Source of the DNA: Haliclystus octoradiatus
Taxonomy: Eukaryota; Cnidaria; Staurozoa; Stauromedusae; Haliclystidae
Reading direction: 5' to 3'
DNA: 64,000 nucleotides
Assembly: GCA_916610825.1 (NCBI GenBank)
Contig: OU744448.1
Coordinates: forward strand, 6,372,650 to 6,436,649
Part shown: positions 46,901 through 63,737 of the stretch, piece after piece
How positions within the stretch are numbered: position 1 is the first letter of the stretch
Layout: each line of letters opens with the position of its first letter
Position numbers and translations under genes: made by a program
Notes under the pieces: generated by a model
The model's database searches: none
What the model saw: the letters and a program-made list of their open reading frames with translations, nothing else
Told to the model about the DNA's origin: nothing

Positions 46901-49900
46901 TCTAGAGGTTAACTTTAACTGCAACCAGGTTCCGAGAAAGATCTTACCTTCCAGAAAGCTTTTCCTAAATATTTTTTCTTTCTTAAGTTCTTCCCACATT
47001 GTACCAAAAGAAACAATAAAAGTATCTTTATTAATGAAAAACATTATCTAATTTTTGTAAAATCCAAGGGACATCACTGGGACAGAAATTTTAATTTTTG
47101 TTACATAAACCATCCTCGAAATAGACTTAAAATACGGAATTACCATGACATTGTTCATTTTCAATTCATAAGTCTGTAAAGTCCAATTTACATCACAAAC
47201 AAAAGATAAGATTGGAATGTAATATGGGAATTGCAAGAGTGATTTTTAAGTCAGAATGTCTATTGAAATTCTACTAAATTTGTTTCATAAAAATTAGGCT
47301 ACAAACTTCTGAATTTCGGCTATTTTACCTCAGACTTCTGGGATCCGTACTTTTCTCATTTACTAACTGCCACCACTTTCTGATATTCCCCAGCTATATG
47401 ATCTATATGTCTTATTTACTTGATAAGAACATTCCCCATGCTAATAAATCCCTTTAATTACAAGTTTTTTTTGAAGAATGTTATTTATTAATTTTCAATT
47501 AAACTCATCCGATGATGAGCTTTGGCTTAAGTGCTTGGTTGGTGGGCTTAATTACATCTGTATACTTGATGTTATATGCGTGCTATATGCATCACATCTC
47601 TCAGTTTGCTTTATGCTTTCAACTTCTACATGCTTGATATTCAATGGAAATGAATACACATAATGAATACAAAGCTGACATTACTTTCCAGCTTTGAAAA
47701 AACCTAATAAACCTAAATGAAAACAACACAATTATGGGGTGGGAGGGAGGGAATCAAAAACCAAATAAAGCCAATAAACTTATACAAATTATAATAAATC
47801 AAGTTTTTCTATAGCATTCAAAGCTTTTGAAACATCAACACTTGCGTATACCAAAAATCACAAATCAATGCGAATGTGTATGCGTTTGACGGCTTTTAAT
47901 CCTTGAAAGGAATGACAGATCACAAATCCAGGTCCGCCCTCGCAGCTGGCACCTTCCGCGGATAAAGCTAGAACTTAGGACCTTCAAAGTTTGATAAAGT
48001 ACTTATTACGTAACGAGGCAAGAAACACGCTGAGACATCGACAATGCTCACCTCGCAATTTGCAAAATTGATAAGTTAACTTCCGCCTAAAATTATACAG
48101 ATTCCCCTACAAAGGGGAAGAATCAAAACTCACTCTCAAACAACACGTCGGCTAATTTTAACTTCGTCTAAATTAAGAAATTTAAGCTTTATAAAATGGG
48201 ATTCTACTGAAAAAAAAATTTATATATGTATCAACTAATGAAATTGATTGGTAAAAGTTTGAAGCCGATCCGATAAGAAATGACACAGATATCAATGTTT
48301 TATTTCTTCTGCACATTTATCTTTGTGACGTAAATATTCAATTTTGTTACAAACTAATTAAAAATTATTGAAAAACTGAAAAGTTTGAATATTCACATGA
48401 CGAAAATGAAAGTGTAACAAAAATAATCTCTTAAAAACATTGATATCTCCGTCATTTCTTATTCGAGCGGTTTCGAACCATTACCAATCAATTTTTCAAT
48501 TTATATACATCAGAATCAATCATTACTTTGAAAAATGCATCTATAAATTTCATTTCATACATTTTTACAGCTAAGGTGATGATAATAGTTTGAAAGCAAG
48601 TGACACATAATAATGTATGTGTTTATTTCAGGACATTCTGAAACAAGCAGTTGATGATGGTCTACAAAGTGCAAAGGAACTACCATATTTTGAAGGTGAC
48701 TTTTGGCCAAATGCGTTAGAAGATAGTATAAAAGAACTTGACCAAGAGGAGGAAGAACGACGTCGGAATGAGGCTTCACAAGCTGCTGCCGCTGATGATA
48801 TTGAGGAAGAGTTGGTAAGTCTCATTTCTATCACTCCATGTGTCCGACAAAAAGTTGAGCTTTCCTTAATCTTGAAATAGTCTAAGCTTTTCTTTTGAGT
48901 TTTTTTGTCAAGGTTTGGCCTATAAATCAAAAAAGTATCAATTTTCTTATGAATTTGCTCTTTCCCTCTAAAACCTGCCTGATCGCAGACACATTTTTTT
49001 AGGATTAATAGGGTCTGTGTAATGTTTTTCATATACCAATCGCTAGCAAGATCTGTCAAATTAATTTAAAACCATATTGTGATTGACTGAGGGATGAACA
49101 AATGAAAAACAATGATGTTCTCCGTTTCAGCCTCTTCCCAGAAATCAGCCCAGTGTAAGCGTTCTGTTGTCATTACGCATGCTATCTAAAACTTGACATT
49201 CACTTTTATCAGACCTAATCTCTCTATCAATATTCTCATGGTGATTATTTCTATGCCTGATGTTTGGTATTACCATTTTAGGCTGTTGCACGCGGTGGTT
49301 CCAAGAACAAAGGAAGTAACAAACGTGCTAACAAAAAAGCAAACAAGAACAAAAACAGTGTCAGGAAAAGCAACAAGAAATCTACGACTAATCAAATGGG
49401 ATCTTGTGATCTGTCCCAGCGATTATTTTTAACAATGGAAAAGTACAAAGAGGTTAGATATTTCATTATCCACATGATTTGTATTCAACATTTGCCCTAG
49501 TATTGCTCAATAAATGGGCACACATCTTGAGAACGGACAACTTTTTCAAAATCAATGCATTTGGAAGGATTATTAAGGTTTTGTTGAATCAATGACTGTT
49601 GATTATTTTAAGCATATTCAAATCAATGTCATCTTCACTAAAATGATGTCTTTACTCACTGGAATCACTTAAACAATCTACTGGCATTTTGTAAGGAAAC
49701 ATTTGGTTACAGACGAACACATTTTGGTAGACCCCTGATAATTTAATGAATGCTGCATAATGCTACAAACTATTTTTTGTTGGATTTAGTTTTCTGCTGA
49801 ATTGTCATAGTCTGACCTCACCATTGAACGATACTTTGATATTTGGAACTTTTTCTGTTAGAATTGTCCTCAGACTCCCTATCTCAGTTTTGCCAAATAA

Positions 49901-52012
49901 AGTTTGCAGAGATGCAGGTTTTCAAATGTCTTCTGTATGTACTTTGTTTAGGTTTTCTTTGTGATAAGGTTTCATCCTCCAACGGAAGAAGAAGTGATTT
50001 TAGGTTCAAAAACAGAAGATCCTGATCCAGTTATGTCATGTGATCTCATGGACGGACGTGATGCATTCTTAACACTTGCAAGAGAAAAACATTGGGAGTT
50101 CTCTAGTTTACGGCGTGCCAAATTTTCAACCATGGCAATGTTGGTCGAGTTACACAATCAAGGATCTGAAAGATTTGTTTACAACTGTAACGAATGTAAA
50201 AGACATGTGGAAACACGATACCACTGTACCGAATGTGAGGTAAGTGAACTCAATTGCATTGTCGATTTCTCTGTATTGCCCACTTATATCATCGCATGCT
50301 GATATCTACACATGACTGTTCCGGCATGGTTAAAGGGATACCTGATCAGTAATTTAATGAATGTTCAAACTCTCAAGGTTTGATATTGTGTCTTGCCGGA
50401 AGTACTGGCACAGTGTCGTAACCTGGTTTGAAATTCCATTGCAACCCTTCTTTGAAATCTATAAACTATTGTATGGTAACAATTTTGGATAAGGGCAAAT
50501 TCAGATACATTCAATGCAAATTGTCGGTAGTTTTGACTTGTGTTGCTGTTTACATTGTTCATCAGATCATGCGCATACATTTGCCTTTGGTACTTCAACT
50601 TTCTAGTCTGCCATGCTTCTGTTATTTAACTCTTTTTGCTACAAGTTAGTATTTGTTGTGTATCATTAAAATCATATGTAACTTGTGGTAATTGATGTAT
50701 GCTTCTTTCACTTTAGGACTTTGATCTTTGTGTACCATGCTTCAAAGAAACTGGCCATGAGCACAAAATGGACAAACTTGGATTTGACTTGGATGTTGAT
50801 GCGCAGGCGCAGAAAACCACTAAAACAGCCCAAGAAGCCAGATGTCAATCAATTCAAAAATGTATTCAATCACTGGAACATACAACATATTGCACTGATT
50901 CCAATTGTTCACTACAGGCATGCATTCGTATGAAGAAAGTTGTTGATCATGCCAGAGTATGCAACCGTCGTAATACTGGTCGTTGTCCGATATGTAAACA
51001 ACTTATTGCTTTGTGCTGTCATCATGCTAAACACTGTAAGGAACAAGCATGTCCTGTACCTTATTGCAATCGTATTAAACAGAAGCTTCAACAACAACAA
51101 CTGCAGCAACGCCTCCAACAGACTCACATGGTTCGACGACGTATTGCTGCTATGCAAGCCATTGTGCAACCATCACCAGGCCAAGGAATGCAGACTGGAA
51201 ACCCCGGAGTAGGCCAACATGTGCCACAACCACAACCACTGTCAACCCAACAGCATTCTGGATTCACGTCATCATCACCACAACAAGCAGGAATGCCAAT
51301 GGTTGTTTCCAAGCATAATCCATTGCAACAATTTTCTATCCAAGGACAGGGGTCTCCTGTTCCATCTATCAACAATGGCCCACCACCAGATGCTCTTGCA
51401 GCTGTTGCTAAAGTGAAGCAACAAGCGAGTATGCAGGCGGCTGCTGCTGCTGTCCGACCAGGAATGCGTTCAACTATGAATACAATGCAGGGTCAAGGCA
51501 ACTTCATGAATCGATCGCCTCAGGCAAATTTTCCTCAAACTGTGCAGCAACAACAACAACAACAACAAGGCATGGTTCCACAAGTAATGGGGGGTGCTCA
51601 ATCACCATCACCTGGTAATTTAGATCGTTGGCGAGCTATGTTAACACAGCAACACAGGCAACAGCAGCAGCAGCAGCAGCAACAACAACAACAAGGCCCT
51701 ATTACTCCGATGCCTCAACAACAACAACTTAACATGAGTATGCCAAGTGGTATGCCGATGCAGCAAGCTAACCCGTCCATGGTTCCTGGAAATGTTGGTC
51801 CGCAAGGCAACCCACAAGCTGGAGGTCCTATGGGCATGTCACCTGCTGGAAGACCAAACAATCGTCTTGCAACCCAACAACTTTTGCAAACGTTGAAGCA
51901 ATCAGATCCGTCACAATCTAGTCAAATCTTCCACTTACTACGGTCAAATCCGCAACTGATGGCGTTCTACCTTCGTAACAAACAACAACAACAAGCTCAG
52001 CAACAACATGCC

Positions 52013-52044
<32 letters not shown>

Positions 52045-52876
52045 GCAACAGACTGCTCTGTTACAACAGCAACAACAACAGCAACAACAAGCTGCTGCTG
52101 CTGCTGCCGCTGCTATGAATATGAATATGCCTGTTGCTTTGAATCAGCAACAGATGTCACCTTCACCTCAAATGCAAATGACGAAAGAACAATGGCAAAT
52201 GCGACAGCAAATGCGTTTACAACAACAACAGCTTGCCCAGCAACAACAACAACAGCGACAGCAGTTGATGCAACAACAACAGCAACAAATGCAACAGCAA
52301 CAAAACATTTTCCAAGCACCAATGCCTCCTGGATTTAATGCTATGACCAATGCCCCACGACAGCTGATGCAGCGGCAACTCTCACAAGAAATGCCTCCGC
52401 CAGCATCAGGGATGATGCCTCCCGTTTCACAGCCTTCGCCTCAAATGTTTCAACAAGGTCGACCAAATGTTGCTCAACAGATGATGTCACCCCAACGAAA
52501 TCTTATGTCACCCCCTCAACAACAACAACAACAAAGTCTTAGAAATCCTTCACCTCGACCTGTTATGTCTCCGTCACACTTACGCGCCCCTTCACCCCAA
52601 CCTACGTTATCGCCCCATCACCCCTTGACTTCGCCACACCATGTACCGTCGCCGGCGTCTGTTGGTCAAACGATGGGTAATCCAATGGATCCCTCGAATA
52701 TGAATGATATGGGTATGATGTCCCTTGTAACGGCTGGCCATCAGGTACGACAACAACCCAATCTACAAACGCCGGGTGATCCCGATCTATCGCATTTGAA
52801 TCCGGACGATCCTGATGCAAACGTCGCGCCGTTAACGCCGCAGGATCAACTCGTAAAATTGGTAGAAACCCTCTGA
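31924..52876 (+). CDS. CREBBP: CREB-binding protein / p300 histone acetyltransferase, 27 exons, 2371 aa
   Basis: Nuclear lysine acetyltransferase and co-activator. Exons: 31924-32020, 32323-33293, 34822-35043, 35635-35857, 36277-36489, 36663-36720, 38249-38338, 38424-38547, 39189-39327, 39449-40318, 40619-40737, 40837-40923, 41424-41507, 42094-42162, 43252-43340, 43861-43941, 44223-44279, 44744-44821, 45291-45358, 45493-45640, 45875-46021, 46114-46227, 46650-46815, 48632-48814, 49282-49452, 49952-50239 and 50717-52876. The sum is 7116 bp, in frame. Domains: TAZ1 (~441-520, [15 protein letters not shown]), KIX (~605-690), bromodomain (~1003-1120, [16 protein letters not shown]), RING/PHD (~1122-1246), HAT (~1247-1640, [28 protein letters not shown]), lysine-rich autoinhibitory loop (exon 25), ZZ, TAZ2 ([16 protein letters not shown]), polyglutamine, and NCBD (~2024-2077). 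AATAAA at 52905. The single copy could be called CBP or p300. Confidence 0.96.
33555..33727. mobile_element. hAT-like MITE in CBP intron 2
   Basis: 173 bp, starting CAGAGTCCGACAAAAAG and ending CTTTTGTCGGACCCTG. The flanking octamers ATGACTTG and ATAACTAA match at five of eight bases, so the duplication is eroded. Confidence 0.75.
34551..34751. repeat. AGTACTGAAAA-type short tandem repeats
   Basis: About twelve irregular copies of AGTACTGAAAAT or its complement, spaced 15-25 bp, in CBP intron 2 just before exon 3. Both orientations occur, so hairpins are possible. Confidence 0.75.
35176..35300. repeat. hAT-like MITE, truncated copy
   Basis: Begins with TGGTCCAACAAAGG and keeps the CAAATTCAGAAGAAATTGAT...TTATGAT core; the 3' half is lost. 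CBP intron 3. Confidence 0.55.
37793..38092 (-). pseudogene. LINE reverse-transcriptase fragment in CBP intron 6
   Basis: The minus-strand frame reads [11 protein letters not shown]...[22 protein letters not shown], which resembles the conserved region after the RT domain of CR1/L2-like elements (LQKR.IR.I...SH..PLF..L.IL...DIY...). No upstream RT core, so it is 5'-truncated. It lies in a plus-strand gene, in antisense. Confidence 0.65.
38728..39021. mobile_element. PIF/Harbinger-like MITE, copy 1
   Basis: 294 bp with long near-perfect inverted ends (about 40 bp; GACCTGGTTCATACGCCG and CGGCGTATGAACCAGGCC). It is flanked by TTA on both sides (38725-38727 and 39022-39024), the 3-bp duplication typical of PIF/Harbinger elements. 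No coding capacity. CBP intron 8. Confidence 0.75.
41171..41387. repeat. Recent 110-bp tandem duplication
   Basis: Units 41171-41280 and 41281-41387 differ at only two positions before they diverge (A/G in AACCTAGTTC and G/A in TGTTATGAAT). CBP intron 12; the second unit ends 36 bp before exon 13. Confidence 0.93.
41547..41577. repeat. (ATAAT)n microsatellite
   Basis: About six units of ATAAT just inside CBP intron 13. Confidence 0.8.
42271..42911. mobile_element. Long foldback (hairpin) element in CBP intron 14
   Basis: About 640 bp. The left part (42271 to ~42590) pairs with the right part (~42595 to 42911): for example AAAAGGTGGTCTTTTTCAAT faces AATTAAAAAGGTCACCTTTC, and GTCAAGATTTAGTAG faces the CTACTAAATCTTGAC arm. 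No open frame. A related partial copy is at 62258-62655. Two 28-bp direct repeats with TATTAGCATAGTCG precede it. Confidence 0.8.
44371..44519. repeat. hAT-like MITE, degenerate copy
   Basis: Begins CAGTGCCTGACTTTTGC and ends CGTTGACCCTG; the internal GGCCTATAAATCAGAAAATTG and TTCTTCTGAAT order is kept. CBP intron 17. Confidence 0.65.
48220..48515. repeat. Foldback element in CBP intron 23
   Basis: About 80-bp arms: GATTGGTAAAAGTTTGAAGC...GAAATGACACAGATATCAATG on the left faces CATTGATATCTCCGTCATTTC...GGTTTCGAACCATTACCAATC on the right. The spacer is AT-rich. No target duplication that I can fix. Confidence 0.7.
48839..48975. repeat. hAT-like MITE, degenerate copy
   Basis: Starts GTGTCCGACAAAAAG only about 25 bp after the end of CBP exon 24; the 3' end is lost. 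The family order is otherwise recognisable. Confidence 0.6.
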
Positions 52877-54727
<1,851 letters not shown>

Positions 54728-54788
54728 AATAGGTGGATTGTTCTACATCAGTTCTTTTGTATAGTGCTCAATGAAATTAATCAGAGCA

Positions 54789-55000
54789 TTTATATAAAAT
54801 GAGAGTCAAAAATGAAACATTCTAGATTTCCGCAAGTTTTACACCAGAAGGTGATCATCAGGCGATTAATTTCAACTCTTAAAAAGTTGAAATAAACAAA
54901 TTGAAATAAATCGCCTGATGATCACCTTATGATGTGAAACTTGAAGTTGTGGGAATCTAGAATGTTTCATTTTTGACTCTCATTTTGTATACATTTATAT
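54789..55000. repeat. Foldback element next to the microsatellite
   Basis: Arms of about 80 bp: AAATGAGAGTCAAAAATGAA on the left faces TTCATTTTTGACTCTCATTT on the right, and GGTGATCATCAGGCGATT faces AATCGCCTGATGATCACC. The spacer is short. MITE-like, without a clear target duplication. Confidence 0.8.
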
Positions 55001-55282
55001 AGAAATACTTTAAGGCTACATGCCAATGAGAGTTTCAGTACTCTCCTTTGGTTTGCTGGTCTTTTTGGTGAAATAAATGAATGAATACTATGCAACCGAT
55101 AAATCAAAGTACGTACGTATTAATTCCAGAGATGCTGTACTGGCTACCACAGTATCTGCCCGAGTATCTGTAGTAACTGGGTTGTGATGGTGATCCGAAT
55201 TCGGTTTCTGGATCCGCTTCGCTTGACCACTTTGGTTTCCCTGTGGTCAGGACATTGATTTGAGGCTCGCAATGCATTCTTG

Positions 55283-55294
55283 TCCTTCTCTTTC
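55283..55294 (+). promoter_or_regulatory. Oligopyrimidine tract, probable 5' TOP of RPS23
   Basis: TCCTTCTCTTTC lies 12 bases before the ATG. Ribosomal-protein messages usually start at a C within such a tract, giving very short leaders and growth-dependent translation. The exact start base cannot be read from the sequence. Confidence 0.55.
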
Positions 55295-55306
55295 ACGGTC
55301 GCCATC

Positions 55307-57700
<2,394 letters not shown>

Positions 57701-57902
57701 GTTAAACATTCAAATGTATGGTGGTGTGCAGAAAATAAAAAATCAATCTTAATGTATTGTTTCTTTTTTATTTACCCTTTTTCTCCTTTAGTAAGCTGAA
57801 AGCATTTAGATAAAAATAAATACATTGCCTTTTCAGCTATGACGTAGTTGGAAGAATTATTTATGTACAATTTACTAAAAACAATGAATAATCAACATAG
57901 AA

Positions 57903-60900
57903 CTAAGCGTCATATGATTGATAGGATTCGTGGTCATCATCCAGTGTATTGAAACTTTGTAACGATGATGCATAACCTTGTAATGATGCTGCACAAACTG
58001 GCTTATTCGAATTCAATTTGTCAATATGACCCTGAAAGGCAATAAACAAACACAAATGTGAGTTCTTGGCAACACTACAGTTCTGAGTTATAGATTGATA
58101 AAGAAGATGCCATCGATTTGCGGTTGTAGCAAGGGCTAAACACTTCAAACAATAGATGGTATTCTTGAAATGGCAACGATTCAACATTTTAGTCTTATTA
58201 CATCTTTCAAATGTATGGGGCTGTCCATAAAGTACATACTCAGTAAATGTTCCAATATTTGACACCCCCTTCTGTGTAAGTACAATGACAATTTTCATCC
58301 CCTATATTTTTACAAATTTTGTATTTGCTGTTTACGATAGTATATGAGTGCCACCTTTCTCTAAAGCGCAAAATTTCGACGAGGTTAATGAATTTGAAGT
58401 TTAATTGTTCCGCAATAAATATTGATTTATTTATCAGTAAATTGATAATTAACAGCATTATCATCGTCAAAAAGTAAATGACCCCCTCCCCCTTAACTGA
58501 GTACGTCGTAGCACATAGTTTATGGATAGCCCCTATACTGGCTTGGTTATACACCGTTCTGTACATGTGCAATCCTATTATGCTCTAATCAAAAATCAAA
58601 GATCGACTTCAGAACGGCGTATGAAAAAGAACAAGAGCACATTTAGATTGTGTTCAGGGGTCCCAAACGCCTTATAACCTGTTTGGAATGACTCCATCAG
58701 ACCATCAGGAGTGAATTCATGCATGGAATTGTTAGAACAGAGTCTGAAACCAAATTATACATGTAGTCGATCTGAAGGCAGGCTTTGTCAACAGGAATAG
58801 GATCGGCACATGTATAGAAAGGCGTACAAACCAAGCCTAATACATGTTTGAAGCTAAACAATCAGATTGAGTCACTGCTGTTGCTTTTTCAGCAGAACGA
58901 CTTTCTTTCGTCGTCTTGAAAAAACCTCTCAGTCTGCACAGGGGTTAGATGTTCCTACCTTTGAGCAAGTTTCCATACAGCAATCATTGTGTTCCTTCTT
59001 TAAAATTAATTTGATAACTTTATCAAGGAAATCTTTTGTTTTAATATTTACAGTAACACTTTGAAGAACCACACTGTCATTTACTAATCGTATTGTGGAC
59101 ACACCATGAATATTAGATATCATTCTTTCTAATTGATCATAACATTTGTAAGACATTTCTTGTAGACACGTTGGAACATAATCCGTTATGTGTGAATGAT
59201 CTTGTTCTAAATGAACGGAAATGCCTTGTGCTGAATCCGCATTTTGAAACTTTGCATTTCGAGATAATTTTACCATGAAGTCAAAGCTATTATGACACGA
59301 AAGTAATGAATCTGAAATAAAAATAAATTGCCTTTTCTCATAACATTGTCTTTTACACTCTAATATCATAATATTATTCAGGTATATCTTGTATATCAGT
59401 AATTTAGTATGCGAAAGCCACTAAGATCATGGACAGAATCATTTCAATTTTGACTCATACGCTGAATTTTAAATCACAAAGTACACTACAGTGGTTAAGT
59501 GGCAAATTCTCTATCAACAAAGTCAACAAATTTGTTTTGTCATCGGCTAATGGTTAACAGTACCTGAATATATCCCAAGATTGCAGAATTTTAGAATGTG
59601 AAACGTTTTACTACTTCTGCGAGAAATAAAACAATTGAGTTCATGAACATCATAAACAGTTAATGAAAAGTCATAAACTTTACCAACGTTCATCAGCTGC
59701 TCATTATACTTCATTCAAATGAACAGTATCCAAACCACAATTTATACATCATACTAATTCCTGATTCCTATATGTTCCCTCCCTATTGTGATGTTAATTC
59801 ATGATCGTTAAATGGGCTATTTTTCACTGTTTTTCAATACTCATGAAAATTGGACCATTCAACGCTCATGAGCTGTTTCCACAGGGAGTAGTCATACGCT
59901 TTCCACAGAAATGGGTTATTATAATGATTCTAATAGCACAGTGGTTTTTCTGTGAATTTGTGATGTAGCCTACCTAACTTTTGGGTGCAGATGAAAAGAA
60001 CATAGTCTGACTCTTGATGATGAGTTTCAAGGTAGAAAGCTCGACCCAATCGATTGACGTCAACTTGCTCTAGCATATCCAAATGAACTTTAATACCTTG
60101 CTCGTGTAAAATACTTGCCAGCAAGAGAGCCAATTTTTCAACTAAAGTGCATCCATGATAATACACTATGAATACAACTGGGCCTAGAATAATCAATAGG
60201 TAGTTCAAATGAATGTATATCAAACAAGGTGGATGTGATGTGTCATAAATAAAAACTGAATCTCCCAATCAAGATCAACCCAAGACATAATGGAGTGGGG
60301 AGGATCATCAAATAGTTTCAATACGGAAAACAGCACCATAATAATTCACAATAGTGACCTGGATGCATCCGGGGAAAGTTCTAAGAATATTTTGCAAACT
60401 GTTAAAACACATTCAACGAAAGTAGAATTGGACAACACTCTAATTAGTAACATAGCTTCTGTTGTGTACAAATTTGCTATGTAACATTAAACCCCGGCCA
60501 AATGACATTATTTTCATTCATTTAGGGCCAGGTTTTAACAAATAAGTTTCTCCGGCTACAGGGGAAATCAATCATGTTAACACGTGCCAAATTGTTAACT
60601 TCCCAGGTGTTTCCCGGGGGTATGGGGGCGTGCTGTCATTTGACTATAGAGCACAATGTTGTTGATGGTGATCCATCCTATGAATTTGTTTCAGAAAAAT
60701 ATCAGAAATCTCAAAAATCAAATTAATAAAATAGTTAATACAAAAGAAACAATATTACCGATGAGGACATCACGTTTCAAGACCTGTTAACAAATGGTAT
60801 AGATTGTGACAACCTTGTCGGGGTCACATGCGCAGTTATGGTTGAAAAACAGCGTGATAGTATCACACAGTATAATCCACTTACTTTGAGTCGGGGAGAT

Positions 60901-63737
60901 CAATTTATCATCAGAGATTGTTTTTGGTACTGCTTTGACAGCTTTTTTAAAGTACACAAATCCAACTATACCAACAAGTAAAATGACAAAGGCAGTCAGT
61001 CCTATCATTCCAATTATAAGAGGTGAAAATTTAGTTTTTTTCTCATTCTGAAATTCAGATTGACTCCCATAGGGCGGATCTAAATGAATAATATATACAA
61101 ATAAATTGCAGTTTAATGACAACTATAATCCTATATATCGATCATTTGTAATAATAAAAACAAGTAACTAACGTGAATTATAGTAATGAAGGCCAATGCA
61201 CATCAATGCTTGTGATTAATGATTATACTGTATCCCTGAATGACTATTTTGAAGACCGGTCGGAGTATTATTGGCAATTTGTTTCCTAAATTTGTAGGAG
61301 TTTGTGGCCAACAACAAACAAAAAACCTAGACAGTAGATATTATCAATTTAGCATATAAATTTACATAAAGCACAGGGTCTGAGGAAAGTAGGAATACTT
61401 TAATCCTAGATTCCAGGGGGACAAATTCAGAAGAAAATTGATATTTTTATGATTTCTTGGTCAAACTTCAACAAAATAATTCAAAAGAATATGTTGAAAT
61501 GCTTCCAGGATTCTATAAGGCTGAACCTTTTGTCGGACCCTGAAATAAAGAGTCCTTCTAATACTTTGTCCAATCAATATGTTTTATATTGTTATCGTGG
61601 AATTGATGTGGTTTGAAAAACTAACTGAATGCATCTTGTTCTTTTTATTGAACTTGTAAATAATATCATACTGATTACACAATTTTATGTTTGATCTTAC
61701 ATATATATCAACATCTTACCTAAAAGGCATGTTACAAACAATCTTGATATCTTTGCATATTCATCATCATCCATTCTATCACTGTAAAACTCAATCTGAA
61801 TTTCAAATAAAGGAAAAATATTTAAGAAATGATAGCAATCTGTTTGGAGTACATACAAATAAAACCAGGCAGAAAATGATTTCAACTAATTATACCAATG
61901 CCAATTTTTTTTGTTGAGTTCATTAACTAGTTCATTATTAATACAGTTCAAGAATGGTTCATAAATGTTCGTAAAGCTCATAAATGTTTGTAAAGTTCAG
62001 AAGGTTCATGAACAGTCCATGAACTTGAAACATTTTTTTGCAGGGTTATAAATAGTTCATGAACAGTCCATGAATGTTATACGGCCTGCTTTTTATGCAT
62101 TTTTTCATGAACACTTTTTGAAACTTAGGTCATTTAACACCCATGACATGTTTCCAAAGGTGTTATCCTTTGACGTGATAAATTTTAAGCCAGACAATCA
62201 AAACATCATACATATCTGAGTCAAAAGTATTGCTGTTAGAAATGTACATTCTTGGTTACATAGTCGTCAAACATTTTCCCCAAAAGGTGACCTTTTTCAA
62301 CTGGTATATAACGAGACTAGAAAAGATCTAGAATCAATCAGTAACTAACTTGGATCCAATCATAACCAAAGAATTATGAAAAAAATGCACATTGGAGCTA
62401 GTCCCAGGCCTTTTTGTCAAGATTTAGTAGGTCATTTAGAAACACAAACGTGTCAATTCTGTTTCAATCGATTGTCAAAATTCTTTTTCCACCTGGTACA
62501 TTTGTACATTCACTACAAATCTATGTAAACTTTAAATAAAATGATTAATAAAAAAGTTATTCAACTTTGAAACTGCACTTGATGGTAATCCTTTTTGCTT
62601 GACTAAGATTTATTGCAATACCTTATGTTTATTTTTCATTTTATTTAAAAAGACATTTATTTTGCAAAATATTGAGAAGGTTAATTTCACATTTTATCAA
62701 CTGAAACATGTACCTACCTCTATTTCATATTCCTCGTTATACCTTAGAGGACCGATAGTGGATTTAGTCTGTAATTATCAAAATGAGGAACATAATTATC
62801 AATTACAGTTACAAATTTGCTATAATGGTCACCTCTCTTGTACAAAATGTTTACAGTGGTCGTTTAAGGAAAAACACAACTGGTAATACAATGTTTCCCT
62901 CGTTAGCCCAGTTTAATTTACAAAGGTCACACAGCCAAAGAGATCAACTTTTCTCAACCTCATAGCTGGCTGTTATCACAGACCTCACTATTTCATAAAA
63001 ACACTTTTGTAAAAAAAAGTACTGAGTTGATTGACATTTCACGAGCTGCACGAGCATAAAATAACTGTTTATAAAGCTTTTCGTGAAAATCGGTTTAACA
63101 TCCATTGACTTTTATCACACAGGCAGCCTCTACAAATCCAGTCTGTGAATTCATGAACAGATTTAGACAAAACTTACGAAAAGTTTCTCTCTCAAATGTT
63201 CATGATCCTAAAGGAATTTTTCAAAACCTTTTTCATTAACCTTTCATTAGCTATTCATGGTAGGTCCTGGAAATAAGTAAGTACTGTAGTAGTATTATAT
63301 CCAAAAATATTTTCAATGTTGATTTGAACCAGGTTTATGGCAGATAGATCTTGATTAGGCCTTGATAAACAAGTTACATTACGTCAACCTCACAAGATGA
63401 TACCTAGTTGATGTTTAAATAAGGTCAACTTAGTTATAATAATATAATAATAAAACTGAAGTCAGACTGCTCCTCTGCCATCAGAGAATAATTGGATAAT
63501 TAAATGCTACAGATTTCAAACCACATATGCAAAAAAATAATGACATAAGGTTCATTATACTTACAGAGTTATTAGGAATTGCTAGAAATATTCCTCTTAT
63601 ATCAGTGACTCTTCTATATTGTAATGAATAATCTTCAAATGTGAAATTCTTCTCTGGGGGAGACCATACCACTGTTGCATTTTGACCAGTACAATTTTTC
63701 TTGTTGTTTTTCAATAACTGAAAATTTTCAACTTTGA
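57903..63737 (-). CDS. IL-17 receptor-like SEFIR protein, seven 3' exons
   Basis: Type I membrane receptor of the IL-17R family, 5' end missing. Exons in transcript order: 63565-63737, 62718-62768, 61720-61795, 60885-61079, 59974-60183, 58959-59311 and 57903-58031. Phases agree and 395 residues are seen. The first exon is an extracellular fibronectin-III-like part (VVWSPPEKNFTFEDYSLQY). Exon 60885-61079 holds one membrane helix (LIIGMIGLTAFVILLVGIVG) followed by basic residues. Exon 59974-60183 starts the cytoplasmic SEFIR domain: VVFIVYYHGC, VHLDMLEQ, SDYVLFICTQ. The next exon completes it, with a long C-terminal tail. A further upstream exon may lie near 63845-63975. Which IL-17R subtype this is cannot be decided here. 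Confidence 0.82.
58540..58837. mobile_element. PIF/Harbinger-like MITE, copy 2
   Basis: About 298 bp, collinear with 38728-39021 (shared: TCTGTACATGTGC, AATCAAAGATCGACTTCAGA, GTGAATTCATGCAT, GTAGTCGATCTGAAGGC, ATAGGATCGGCACATGTA). More diverged. Intron of the SEFIR gene. Confidence 0.72.
59640..59900. repeat. TTCATGAAC palindrome cluster
   Basis: Several TTCATGAAC, CATAAAC and GTTCAT variants in a SEFIR-gene intron, like 7640-8130. Ends undefined. Confidence 0.4.
61374..61542. mobile_element. hAT-like MITE
   Basis: 169 bp, CAGGGTCTGAGGAAAGT to CTTTTGTCGGACCCTG. Flanks ACATAAAG and AAATAAAG match at seven of eight bases if two extra bases (CA) at the left end are allowed. Intron of the SEFIR gene. 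Confidence 0.75.
61915..62110. repeat. TTCATGAAC palindrome cluster
   Basis: TTCATGAACAGTCCATGAA appears twice within about 60 bp, with several TTCATAAATGTT variants before it. Same family as 7640-8130. Confidence 0.5.
62258..62655. mobile_element. Partial copy of the foldback element at 42271
   Basis: Collinear with the left half of 42271-42911 (shared: AAAAGGTGACCTTTTTCAA, AAAGAATTATGAAAA, CCCAGGCCTTTTTGTCAAG, TTTAGTAGGTCATTTAGAAA). It stops near the middle of the hairpin, so it is a half element. Confidence 0.75.
63040..63260. repeat. TTCATGAAC palindrome cluster, weak
   Basis: Spaced TTCATGAAC/TTCATGATC motifs in the intron between the first two visible SEFIR-gene exons. Confidence 0.35.

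Noticed and set aside
49136-49157. Possible micro-exon in CBP between exons 24 and 25
   Set aside because: CCTCTTCCC after TTTCAG looks like an exon start, but exon 24 joins exon 25 in frame without it and the donor is poor.
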